From Seiridium cupressi (Eukaryota > Ascomycota > Sordariomycetes > Amphisphaeriales > Sporocadaceae): 64,000 nt of DNA. The stretch covers positions 62,001 to 126,000 of the forward strand of contig JARVKI010000029.1 of the NCBI GenBank assembly GCA_036674765.1. Direction: 5' to 3'. Shown in pieces: positions 32,480-44,420 of this stretch; the first letter of the stretch is position 1, and each line of letters begins with the position of its first letter. The position numbers and the translations under genes were made by a program. The notes beneath the pieces were generated by a model that saw only the letters and a program-made list of their open reading frames with translations, searched no databases and was not told where the DNA came from.

Positions 32480-35400
32480 TTAGTGTTTGGGCCGCGAGGA
32501 TTCGCCTCGCGAAGAGCCATTCGTAGCGCCCGTGCCAGAGGACTTGGTCTTCTCGACGCTCTTCTCAGCTGCCCTCAACTGCTGATACAGCGTAGACAAC
32601 CGCGGGCCCGTCATCCGGTTGTCCGAACCAGAGTCGTTCTTATCTGATGGTTGCTTGTCTTTATCATTGGCTGGGATCCGTTTCGAAATGAATCTCCTGT
32701 TGTTTGTTAGCAAATGTCCACAGAATCATGAGAGACCAGGAGTGGGTGGAAAGCTTACCAGAGCTTTGGCTTGATCTCATCAATGTTCAGCTCAGGGGTC
32801 TTGGGCAGGCCTTCGATAAAGTTGCCAATCGCCGTGATCTCTGCCTTCAAGACCTTGGCTCTAGCCTTGGCCACTGGGATCTTGGCTTTAGTGCACGACT
32901 CCACACGCTGAACAGACTCCCAGATCGGTTGCATCAATGCCTCGATAATATGTGAGTTCTTCCTATCGTCTTCCTCCTCAAGCTCGAGTTGCCGTCGGCG
33001 GGTCTCCTCCGAATCACGCTGTTCATCTTCGATACGAGGATGCTTGCGTCGTCCCGGGTCCTCCAGCCCTCCGCTAGGCTTGCGCTTCGAAATTGGCCGG
33101 GCCGAGTCGCCCTCGCCATCGCGAGGACGAGGATGATCACGGGACTGTGAGCGATTGTGATCGCGGTTGAGATCACGATCCCTGTGGTCCTTCTTTCGAG
33201 GCGCAGGAGAGGCAGACGCGCTCGCCTTACTTCGCTGGCCATTTGCGAGGGAGTGGGCCGACTTTTTATTATTGCGATGATGGTTTTCGACTACCCGTTT
33301 GGCTTCCATATCGTCCGAGTGAACGGCTGTCAGTACTGATAGGAGGTACTCCGAGCGACGCACAAGGTGGACGGCCCCGGGAGCTTTAGCAATCTTGGCC
33401 TCGGCTTGCTCACGCGCAGCCTTCTTCTCCACGCGGTGTTCCTCGAGAAAGAACTTGTCTTGCATGCCAAGTTCTCTGTCATCCCGGATATTGGTCCAGG
33501 CGCCGAATCCGTAACGATCAATTCCGACCATAAGCATGCCATCCTCTCTGGCACTCCACTCACAGCTGTAATGTGCTGCTTTCGTGGCTTCAGGGAGACG
33601 GAAGTTGCGGAAGTCTGACTGGTCCTTCACAACTCGCCGTAGGAGCTTCAACTGAGGTGGCCGTTCAAGAATGGTCTCGGCATTGATCTTCTTGATATCG
33701 CCAAAGTCAAACATGACAGCCTTGACATCCTTCTTAGTCAACTTCTTCCTAGTCTGTTGCTCTTGTTGTCGAAGATCGTCGTTGTTTCTGTCTTTAGCTT
33801 CCTGGGCGGTGGAAAGCAGATCATCAAGCATTCCACGAATGAAATCTCGATCACGATCACTGAGGCGAGCATCACGCAGAAGCTCGTCTGGCCGATCTTC
33901 GAAGTAGCCATAGCGCATGAAAGCCCTGATAAGGTTGCGGGTTTCCTTTTCATTCAATGGCCGACGCGGATCGGAGCGTAAAGCTCTTTGTTGCTCGAGG
34001 CGTTCTTGCTTGAGCTGCTCGCGCTCGCGCTTCTTAGCCGCGCGCTCTGCTCTCTCTGAATCGCCGTTGGCCTGTGCGCCCTTGAGGGCTGCACGCCTCG
34101 GAGCATTCTCCTCCATAGCTCGCTGGAGATACTCGTCGTTCTTCTTCTGATCCTCATCTGCCTTGATTGCAGCAATCTCGTCTGCAGGTATGATCTGATC
34201 CCAGTCGAGAGCCAGGTCGTCAACCTTGACGTCGGTGTACTGCATGAAGTTGTCCCAATCGATACCACCAGTGCTAAGGTTGATCTTGTCGGCGACCTGA
34301 GTCTTTGTGACTTCGGCATTTTCGAGGATGGAGTCGATATCTAGCTGCTCCAGTCGCTCTTGGTTGCCTGACTGCTCAAACATCTTCTGTGAACGCATCT
34401 TGAGGATCCATTGAATATCATCGGCCGACTTGGCTTCATCAACTCTGAGGCCGCGTTGCTTGAACTCTTCTCGGAAAGCCTTGCCGTCATCAGTCACACC
34501 AGCCTGGATGGCCAAGTACTCGAGGAGAAGCTTGTTGCGAGCGCGCTCGAGGACTTCTTCTTCGATTGTCTCCTTGGAAACTAATCGATAAACCATGACT
34601 GGCTTCTTCTGTCCAATACGATGTGCACGAGCCATGGCTTGCAAATCGGCCTGGGGGTTCCAATCTGAATCAAAAATGATGACAGTATCTGCCGTCATCA
34701 AGTTGATACCTAAACCACCAGCTCTAGTCGATAAGAGGAAGCAGAAGTCCTGGCTGTCTTCGGCATTGAAGTGGTTGATAGCAAGACGACGGGGCCCAGC
34801 AGCAACTGTTCCGTCTAGGCGCTGAAATTGATAGCCACGGAGTCGAAGATAGTCTCCGAGGATGTCAAGCACCTTGACCATCTGACTAAAAATCAGAACT
34901 CGATGGTTGTCCTTCCGAAGCTTGGTGAGGAGTTGATCAAGTAGCATCATCTTTCCACTGCTGGTAATGAGTCCCTTGATTTGGTCTTCTCGTCGCTCAC
35001 TACCAGCGAGGACCTTGTCTTCAGCGCCGGGAAACATGTAAGGATGGTTGCTGACCTTCTTCAACTCCATAACAATGTTCAACAGAGACTGTTTCTGGCC
35101 ATTGTTGCCTTGGTTGAGGGCAGCATAGTTGCGTGTCAAGATGTTTTTGTAATACTCAAGTTGCACATCAGACAGCTCGACACGAATGATCTTCTCTGTC
35201 TTTGGAGGTAAGTCGGACTCGACAGTCTCCTTCGTACGACGCAAGATGAATGGGGCGATAGCAGCATGGAGATCCTGTAGTTTCTCCTGTGCATCGGCAC
35301 TCTGCAGCGTCTCAAGGTCCTCATCGATCACGACCTTGCCGGGATTCAGGAAATCCAGAAGCGAGGCAAGCTCGGCCAAGTTGTTCTGGATGGGAGTGCC

Positions 35401-37461
35401 TGTGATTAGGAGTCTTGAAGGGGCACCAAAGCTGACTAGTTCCGCATAAAGCTTTGAATCCTTATTCTTCAAGCGGTGGGCCTCATCAACGGCGAGTGCT
35501 TGCCACTTGAGGGTACGCAGAAAGTCAGCATCCGACAAAATATACTCGTACGAGGTGACCAGGACGTTGAACTTTGTCTTCTTCGGGTTTCCGTTAACCA
35601 ACAGCTCATGCTCGCGAATAGTGCTGCGAGCTTCGCTGTTACCAAGGTATACGACATAGTTGAGATCCGGTGACCACAGGTTGAAGGTATCACACCAAGC
35701 AGGAATAACACTTAAGGGTGCGACAACCAGGAAAGGACCCTCTTGTTGACGTTCGTTGCGTAACCAGCTCAAAAAGGCAACACTCTGTACAGTTTTCCCA
35801 AGACCCATCTCATCAGCTAGGATGACATTGTTTCCCCGACACCAATTGAGGCAGAGGAAGTTCAACCCGGTAAGCTGGAAGTTCCTCAGCTCGCCGCCAA
35901 CAATGAAGTCAGGCTGCTTCTCGAGCTTCAAAAACTTGGTTCGGGTGTTGAGGTTCGACTCGTACTTGTCAGACGCCCAAGTACGCGATTGACGGTCGAG
36001 GAATTGATCAATCTTATCTTGAGCATCATCACGAATTACGGTAGCAAGCTCCCAAGTGCAGCATTCGTATGTGAGACCTTTCCACTTGACAAAATACTCT
36101 TTGCCGTCGTCGCCATTTCGTACGGCCACGACACGCTCGACCTTGGTATAGTCTGCAAGTGCGTCTTGCTCGCGCTCCTTGTCAAGCAGGTATTGTTCTC
36201 GGGTCTCGGGCGGGATGTCGTCTCCGGCAAACTTCAAGTCGATCTCATACTCGACGGCCTTCCTGTAGTAGTTCTCAAGCTTGCGAACACCGCGATACCC
36301 TCTCAAGGTGTCCCAAGTATCCCAAGTGTTGTGAAGATGTGATTTGCCCTCCCACTTGATGTTGAACTCGAAGTCGTCTTTCGTAGCATCAACGGCTAGC
36401 TCTTGATCATCCTTGACTCGATGGCCGACGACCTTTTCAATGTAGGGCGAATCGTCGGCCAAGTCCTCACCCCAATAAGCGGGAGCAGCGTCGTCGTCTT
36501 CATCCTCGACATCACTTTCCTCGTACATGCCAGCCTGAACCTTCTTTGCAGCGTTCCGACTCGACCATCGCTTTTCGGTGTAGAAGGTGGTAGAAGACTG
36601 AGCTTGTTCACGACGCGCCTTCTTTGTGAAAGCTTTCGCACGAGCTCCGCCATACGTGTCCGAGTCGGAATCGTCGGCAGGTGTGTGTCGAACAGGGGTG
36701 GCCCGCTTGGAAGCTGCAAGGCATTAGTCTGCGGTCGGGCACTTGGTGGTGTAGAGGAGGGGTGGAACGAAGGACGATGATGGTGGTGATGAAGGCGGAC
36801 TTACACTGCTGGGAGATCTGTTCGACGCGTCGTCTCTTAGCTGCCCGTCTGTTGACCGGTACGACATCAGAGTCCGAGTCCTCTTCATCGGAATCAACCT
36901 GTTTGGTTAGTCAACATCGTGTCTTTGATGAAGACGACTACTCGAGGATGACTTACGACTTTGGGTTGTTTGGTAGGGCGAGACTGGTAGTTTTGTTAGT
37001 TGATTGGAACGAGAAGAAATTTTTTCACTGAGACGTACACTCCTCCTCAACCCATAAAGCTCTGGGTTAGCGTTGATGAAGTCCTCGTCGTTGGCGACTT
37101 TGCGCTTGGTAGACTGCCGCGAGTCGTTGGACATGGACCGCTCCTCCTGGGCGCCATCACTATGCGAAGCCGCAGGGCTTCCCTCCATGTCGAAATCGGC
37201 ATCCTCGGAAGGATTGTCGTTTTCCGACTCACTAGACGCAATGGCATCTTGGTCTTCCATGTAAGTATTCCCATCCTCGTCGGCAGACTGGTTGTAGTCG
37301 GCTGAAGTCGGGGGTATCGGACGGGCAGTGACGGTGTCAGCCATCTCAGACAGGTCGCTCTCGCTGTGGGCATCGCCGTTGGCATCATGGGCATCATGGG
37401 CATCATGGGCTACCGGATGCGAGTAGCCATTAGCATTCTCGGGCTCGGGCGAGCTCGACAT
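32480..37461 (-). CDS. CHD1: Chromodomain-helicase-DNA-binding chromatin remodeller
   Basis: Five exons (37461-37039, 36983-36957, 36898-36805, 36713-32759, 32696-32480) give 1571 residues in one frame. Exon 2 is a 27-nt micro-exon. Order of parts: an acidic disordered N-terminus; two chromodomains at about 270-440 (with NIKWEGKSHLHNTW and YFVKWKGLTYECCTWE); a SNF2 ATPase with DEMGLGKT at about 485 and the DEAH box in AVDEAHRLK; helicase C with STRAGGLGINLMTAD and ARAHRIGQKKPV; a SANT-SLIDE-like DNA-binding region with GFGAWTNIRDD; then a C-terminal CHCT-like domain joined to a basic tail. It slides and spaces nucleosomes over transcribed genes in the nucleus. All key ATPase residues are present. 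Acidic and basic low-complexity segments flank the core as in fungal orthologues. Confidence 0.96.
37382..37408 (-). repeat. Three copies of a 9-bp unit in the CHD1 first exon
   Basis: The unit GCATCATGG is repeated head to tail and encodes Ala-His-Asp triplets on the minus strand (AHDAHDAHD). An in-frame coding minisatellite of this type may vary in copy number between strains. Confidence 0.85.
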
Positions 37462-39603
37462 GTTGGCTGTGGGAATGGGATCTCGCGAAGCTGCCTGCTG
37501 CGGACGACGACGTTAGCAAGAATTCCGTGGTTGAGCAGATATGCCAATTGCACAGGTAGTGAGATCAGGCGACGGCGATTCCAGCAACACACTCGATTTC
37601 ATATCAGGAACAAAAACCAGCCGAATTATTGATCCGGCGCATTTTGAGGCCTCGGTTGATGGGCACGAGGCTGGTCTTGATGGGAAGACTCTGCGAGCTG
37701 GCAACGTCTACTTGAGGGCAGTGAGGGAATTTCGACACATCCATCAGCTCCGCAGCAACTGGTTCCATCGATGTCGACGCGTCTGAACAAGTCGAATGGC
37801 ATCAAGGCCTCAATAACCGGGGCACGTGGTGTTGGCTTGGTGATGAATACGATGCTCTGGAGTGACGGTACAGCACGGTGCCGAGCAGGCTTATCTGAAG
37901 CACCGAGGGCAGAAGCGAACAGGAAAGCAACTTACAAGTCATCAACTTCTCACCCCAGGCAGCACAACAACAGGTCCAATGGGTTGGTGTAGGATGTGTT
38001 GTGTGTTGTGAAGGGAGCAGCCTTCCCAGAGGGTGGTGGGTGCTAGAGGCCTCTGTAACTGTGGAAATCGATGAGAGGATACAGATGACTTGGGTGAAGG
38101 TCGGAAGCGAAACTGCGGAAAGGCCTAGGCCAAGGAAAAGGTTGTTAGCCTGAAAAAGTTTAGTGCGCACGGACAAGGTGGGATGTGGGCTGGCAAGTTG
38201 CGGCTCTGGGCTTGCGGAGCGTGGTGTAGTCCAGTCAGCAGCTGCCACCTTATTTTTGAAGCAACAAATTTCATCAACTCTGAACGAGTCACAGGTGTCT
38301 CGAAGGTTGATCACAGGTCATCCGGTCTGATGCGTCTACCCATGGTCGCCGAAAGTCAGGGTTGATCTCATCTCCTATGTCAATAAGTAGTACTACCAAC
38401 TAGGTTACTTTCTCCGATAAGTCTGCTGAACTTTGATGGCTCTTTATAATGCCCTCAAAAAGTGCAGGCTGATGCTTCAAGGCTTGAGGTAGCAGCTCAT
38501 ATCGCATCAATATCATCCGTGGACGGTGTGCGAAGTCTCAATTCTTGGATTTGATTGCACGCAATGTTCTTTCTAGTCTTATATTTGCTCCGCAGCCTTG
38601 GCACCACACTGCCAAATGTTTGTCCGTCAAGCCACAGTGGTGGTTTCGAGTTACCAACCAACAAACATATATCCAACATTCTTTGTCTTTGTCTTGAGGT
38701 GTTCTCATGGTCTTGTGTACACAATCCACAGAGCTGCTGCGAAGAAGCCACGTAGAACATGGTGCCTGGTATAAATGTTACAGCCTGGGTATCGGAACAG
38801 CCCGAGATAAAGTTTTGAGTGACTCCTTTGTACCGTGCGATGCCATTTTCAATATGGAAATATTATATTGATCATCAGGGTGGCGGCTATTGTTGACTAC
38901 GGCATGAAAGCACCATCTAATTAGAAGTGTATTTGGGATAGTAGAAGCTACTGTAGTTACCAGATTACAATATAGAGTTGAGCAAATACTGGTAGCTCCA
39001 CTTTGCCTCGGAAAACATGAGTGACTCAGGATGCAAATTGAGCAGGAAGGAAGCGAACCACGTATCAAAGTCGGGCATCCTTATCGTGGCCTACCTATCC
39101 AGATCAAAGCAATAAAATCACCGCATGGTCTCAATGTAATCAAATACATTGTAGTCTGCCGCCTAATGCACTGCACTAAATTCGCAGCAGTAAGCAGTGT
39201 TAGAACTAACTAGAGCGGCGCAGGCAGTCTACGTATGTAAGTGGCAGTTTGAACAAGGCTTGATACAACTTCAGCCTGTACTTAAAACATCTATAGTCTT
39301 TTATTATGATGTATGTCGTATCTTCTCCCTTTGACGCCAAAAGACTACAGGTCGTAGTCATTGACACATGCTGACCAGCAATCCAACCGGTACCCAATCA
39401 AACACGGCTTAAAATAATACCCTAGAAAAAAATACCTTGCCCCGCCAATTGCCCCGCCACAAATCCCAAGACCAGGAGACCACCAAGAACAGATCGTCAT
39501 TGCGACCAACTCACCATTTACTCTCCTTCACAATAGATTACTCCCCAGCCAACTTCAGCCACATTCCTCTGCGCTCGAGTGAGCCAGGACAATCTCTGGA
39601 ATC
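37462..39603. other. Divergent promoter region between CHD1 and RLI1
   Basis: About 2.1 kb with CHD1 leaving to the left and RLI1 to the right. The CHD1 side has a GC-rich leader; the middle at about 38350-39400 is AT-rich. A pyrimidine-rich tract precedes the RLI1 start. Several short open frames (for example 38497-38760, minus) have no supporting motif. Confidence 0.45.
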
Positions 39604-42336
39604 ATGTCCGACAAGCTGACACGTATTGCCATTGTCAATTCTGACAAGTGCAAGCCCCGCGTATGTGCTCTCACCTCCAGATTCTTCACCAGGTGGGGGT
39701 GATCAGGTGCTGACCAACATGGCAGAAATGCAAGCAAGAATGTAAACGCTCCTGCCCCGTCGTACGCAGTGGCAAGCTGTGTATTGAGGTCGCCCCGGAT
39801 TCCAAGCTCGCCTTCATCTCCGAGTCTCTTTGCATGTAAGAGCATTCAGACCGTGCCGCCCTACGCGTTACCCTCACTGACTGAATTCGCTGCAGTGGTT
39901 GCGGTATTTGCCCCAAGAAATGCCCCTTTTCCGCCATCACCATCATCAACCTGCCGACAAACCTCGAGTCTCAAGTCACCCACCGATATTCGGCCAACAG
40001 TTTCAAGCTTCACCGCCTGCCTATGCCCCGACCTGGCAATGTGCTTGGTCTCGTTGGTACCAACGGTATTGGAAAGAGTACTGCACTCAAGATTCTCAGC
40101 GGCAAGCTGAAGCCCAACTTGGGCCGCCACGATAACCCCCCTGACTGGGAAGATGTAATCAAGTACTTCAGAGGATCCGAGTTGCAAAACTACTTCACCA
40201 AGATTCTGGAAGACGACCTCAAGGCCGTTGTCAAGCCTCAATATGTCGACCAAATTCCCAAGGCTATTCGCGGTCCTGAGAAGTCTGTCCAGGGCTTGCT
40301 GAAGGGAAGAGCCTCTTTGGACAACCTTGAACAAGTCTTGGAGGTCCTAGAGTTGAACCATCTTCTCGAGCGTGATGTCACGCAACTCTCTGGTGGTGAA
40401 CTGGTATTTACGAACCGACGCCTCTAAAGTTCCTTTGCTAACTGGATATTAGCAACGTTTCGCTATTGGAACCGTTTGTGTTCAGGACGCTGACGTTTAC
40501 ATGTTCGACGAGCCGTCATCATATCTTGATGTCAAGCAACGTCTCGCCGCCGCCCGGATCATTCGGTCTCTCGTCAAGTCCACAAACTACGTGATCGTCG
40601 TAGAGCACGATCTGTCAGTCCTAGACTACCTTTGTAAGTCCAAAAAGATGCAAATATGGCCTTCCCTTTTCTTTTTCATTCTCGGCCTCTAGAATACGGA
40701 GGCTTTAGTGTCTTATTCAGCTGGATTGAAGCCCTGAGTTGAGGATTGGCTATTTTCGAATCACGAGAATTACCTGTTCGTTCGCGACAAGAATAAGAAG
40801 TTAACATTTCTCTTGTACAGCCGACTATGTTTGCGTGCTCTATGGCAAACCAGCCGTCTATGGTGTTGTCACTCTCCCGCACTCAGTGAGGGAAGGTATC
40901 AACATCTTCTTGGATGGTCACATACCCACTGAGAACCTGCGTTTCCGTGAGGAATCGTTGACCTTCCGTATTTCCGAGGGCGCCGAGGACTACATGGCAA
41001 ACAAGGACCGAGCTTTTGCTTATCCTAAGATGGAAAAGACCCTAGGCGACTTCAACCTGCGCATCGACTCTGGTGACTTTACTGACTCGGAAATCATTGT
41101 AATGGTATGTCTCCCAATTCTCTACTCTCTACATTCCGTTCTTTGATCAAGTCTCTACATTGCCCTGCCATGCTTGAAGCGGGGCATAAAAGTGGAACAT
41201 GAACTTTGAAATAGTTGCTAACCAGACGGTTAGATGGGAGAGAATGGTACCGGGAAAACCACCTTCTGTAAGCTTCTGGCCGGCGCCCTCAAGCCCGATG
41301 GCACGAAGAAGGTACCGGAAATGAAAATTTCGATGTGAGTACTGGACATGTCCAGGCGTGCGTCTCTGGTTTGGCCGATCTGGGCTGACATTTTTTCTTT
41401 TCTTTAAAGGAAACCGCAGACAATAACACCGAAGTTCCAAGGAACTGTTCGCCAGCTCTTCTTCAAGAAGATCAGACCGGCCTTTCTGTCCCCGCAGTTT
41501 CAAACTGATGTTGTCAAGCCGCTCAAGCTTGAGGACTTCATTGACCAGGAAGTGACGAACCTGTCTGGTGGTGAATGTAAGTAATCTCGGTGTTGTTTTC
41601 CTTCCGCTTGAACCTGTTCTGAAAACAAAAACTACTTGGTTGAGTTTGTGCTGGTGATACATCAGCTCCAACCTCCAATGACTGGTCAACCATGGTTCAA
41701 GAAATATTACTAACCGTGGGTGTTATAGTGCAACGTGTTGCCATCGTTCTTGCACTCGGAATTCCAGCTGATATCTACCTCATCGACGAGCCGTCGGCTT
41801 ACCTGGATTCAGAACAACGTATTATCGCGGCCCGCGTCATCAAGCGATACATCATGCACGCGAAGAAGACAGCCTTCATGTGAGAGAATATCCCGTTCTC
41901 TTTTGATGTTTTGAAAGTTACAAGCCATTGTTTCTGTTATTTCGGTCGATCCAAATACAGGACAACGCCAAATGACGCTTGGCAACGTAAGAAACAATGA
42001 TGCTGACCTATGTTCTTACAATAGTGTTGAGCACGATTTTATTATGGCTACTTACCTGGCTGACCGCGTCATCGTCTTCGATGGCAAGCCTGGTATCAGT
42101 GCTCACGCCAACAAGCCCGAGTCCCTCTTGACTGGCTGCAACAGCTTCTTGAAGAACCTTGACGTCACTTTCCGTCGTGATCCTTCCAACTACCGCCCCC
42201 GTATCAACAAGCTTAACAGTCAGCTTGACCAGGAGCAGAAGTTGAGCGGAAATTTCGTAAGTTTCGATCGCATTTCCCCACTGTTACAACATCTAATTTT
42301 TTTTCGTAGTTCTTCCTAGAGGAAGATAGTTCTTGA
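39604..42336 (+). CDS. RLI1: ABC-type ribosome recycling factor Rli1/ABCE1
   Basis: Ten exons: 39604-39660, 39726-39835, 39896-40403, 40453-40633, 40821-41104, 41234-41334, 41410-41576, 41729-41879, 42025-42256, 42310-42336. They sum to 605 residues, the family's size. An N-terminal ferredoxin-like domain holds two 4Fe-4S clusters (CxxxCxxxC in [10 protein letters not shown], and [10 protein letters not shown]). The first ATPase has [21 protein letters not shown] and DEPSSYLD; the second has [20 protein letters not shown] and DEPSAYLD, each signature being interrupted by an intron right after SGGE(L). The protein splits ribosomes after termination and helps initiation and ribosome export, in cytosol and nucleus. 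Dense introns are unusual for this window and suit a conserved, highly expressed gene. An alternative acceptor for the last exon is described among the findings. Confidence 0.96.
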
Positions 42337-44420
42337 AAAGGTTGTGCATAAGGACAAAGGCCACAAGAAGGGCGGCCATCACGAGGATTACGATAGTCAC
42401 GAGCATGCCTCTTACACATCAGGCACCGGCGTTCTAGGCGTTCAAAACAAGGGAAAGCGCCGCGCCGCTGTACATGTAGCTTCAGGCTTGGATACAGAGG
42501 ATGGTGGCGACGAGGCTGATGAGCCCGATGACTAACATAGTGACGGCAGTCCATCCCCTGTTTATCGCCTGGTCCTGCAGAGCTGTCGTACTTCGAAAGA
42601 TAGAAGGACATCCTGCAGATTGAGGGGCAAACGGGTCAAGCGGGCGACTGCCGTCTAATTGCACCAAAAATTGTGCTAAAGGAAACCAAAGATGGCGATG
42701 AGATAGAAAGCAAAGGTAGTTAGTTATCAATCGCATCATCTGAATGAAGACATTACAATGTAAAACGATCCCGAATTTCACTGCGAATAATCGCTCCCGC
42801 TTGCAAGGGGGTAAATGATTCAGATTTCTGTGGCTAGACCAGTTGCAATACCCAGTTGCAATACCTGGGAAAAGGTTAATAGGAATATGTATACTACAAC
42901 ATAGGGCAGAGAAAAGAAGAAGGGAAAGGGAGGATAAATCTTTACCTTCATGCTATTCCAGCCACGTCAATATGATATTGTTCTATTTAAAGCCTAACCT
43001 AGCATGTTTGATGTTGGCTTCGCTACATATAGCAGAAGCCGAGACACTCTGATGTCGGTGTCTACGAGATGTTGTGGAAATACCGTAAACGTCAAAACCC
43101 CAATATTATCGCACTTGTGTTACAAAACGCTAGATGGCAAAGAGCACCTTAGATACCACGTCAGCTTTGCTCCTAGTTTTGCAGATATATTATATCTGAC
43201 TGTGGAGTGGCTTTGGTGGTGAGTATAGTTCTCGTCACTTTTATGCCTTGAGAATGAACGAAATGCCTTTGGCGTGGCCATAGAGATTGGGGAAATTATG
43301 GGCTGATTCTGGGTATGGCAGTGCTTGAATTTCGTGTCGGACAAACACAGCTGGCTGAGGAGCATGATGATTGAAAGCCAAAAAGGGCGCCAGGGGAGGG
43401 GGCTGAGTGTTCTTCCTTGCTTTCTTTCCTTCTCCCTCCCATGTAATATTTCTGGAAATCAATATATCCCTAAAATATCCTTGGGATATTATAAGTTAAA
43501 CGTTTACTACATCACCGAATGTTTGACACTCCCCTAGGGAGATCCTTTTTGGGCAATGCAAAACTTATGCATCTGTAGCAGGATGCCTTTGGCCACGAAC
43601 CTTTCCCTCGGGTCTGGTTTTCGCTTAGGAGGAACTACGACATGCGGTACATTTCCACAGGATTGTGACCTTCGAGCCTCACGAACACATATAGCCAAAT
43701 TGGTGCTTGATATGCAAGTCGAGACATGTCAATTAGGGTCGGATTGCTATCTAAAGACTACAAAAAGGGGGAATACACACCATGAACAATGCCTTGATGC
43801 TCAAACAATGCCATGAGCTCTTCCAAAAGGTGACAGCCAAGGAAGTTTTGTGAAAGCTGCGCCACATAAGCACAAGTTGAGGAGAAAAGGTTGATGACTG
43901 ACGTCGCTTTTCAAAGTCCAAATGGACGAGGATGCCGAGAGAGTCGAAAGGAGAGCGAGAAATTAAGCTCGGTACCGAGATGTCGACAGTTGGCGTCGGA
44001 GCTGTCACGTGAACTAAAGTATCCAGTATAACATGAGACAGTCGGAATTCATGAACGTACGTCAACTCTGGAACCGTGTGTTCTTCCAGGCTTGCCTCCC
44101 CGATGCTCACCGTTCTGGCTGATCAGTGGAATGGGCTATCCCGGCCACCCTTGGACTGAATCCTGGCCGAAAACCTACGATCCATTCCCGGTTTAGCTGT
44201 ATCGTACGAGCGAGCTAGTGCTTGAAGTATCGAACTTGGATATTTTCATGTTACTCCGATTAGGGTTCCCCATCTCATTCCATCTTCTCCCAGTCGGGGG
44301 TTCCATCGTAGTTCCATATCCTAGTTGTAACGGCGTAGGCGACTTACTGATGATGTCTCCGTCTCCGAGCAGATGCATGTAAACAAGAATTCAGGAACTG
44401 TCGAAGCATTTCGGAACCAT
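42337..44420. other. Convergent intergenic region between RLI1 and PRP40
   Basis: The first 200 bases remain open in the frame used by an alternative RLI1 last exon (to 42535) and encode a His-rich, acidic-ended peptide. The rest, to the PRP40 stop, is mixed AT- and GC-content without a supported gene. A minus-strand open frame at 43751-44110 begins with GTG and has no motif. Confidence 0.45.

Noticed and set aside
32704..37304. Many plus-strand open frames opposite CHD1
   Set aside because: Antisense shadows created by the codon bias of the real gene.
42344..42535. Independent small gene encoding a His-rich peptide
   Set aside because: It has no ATG in good context and is in phase with the last RLI1 intron, so I treat it as a possible alternative exon instead.
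43751..44110. 119-codon minus-strand open frame downstream of PRP40
   Set aside because: It begins with GTG, lacks motifs and has noncoding-like composition.
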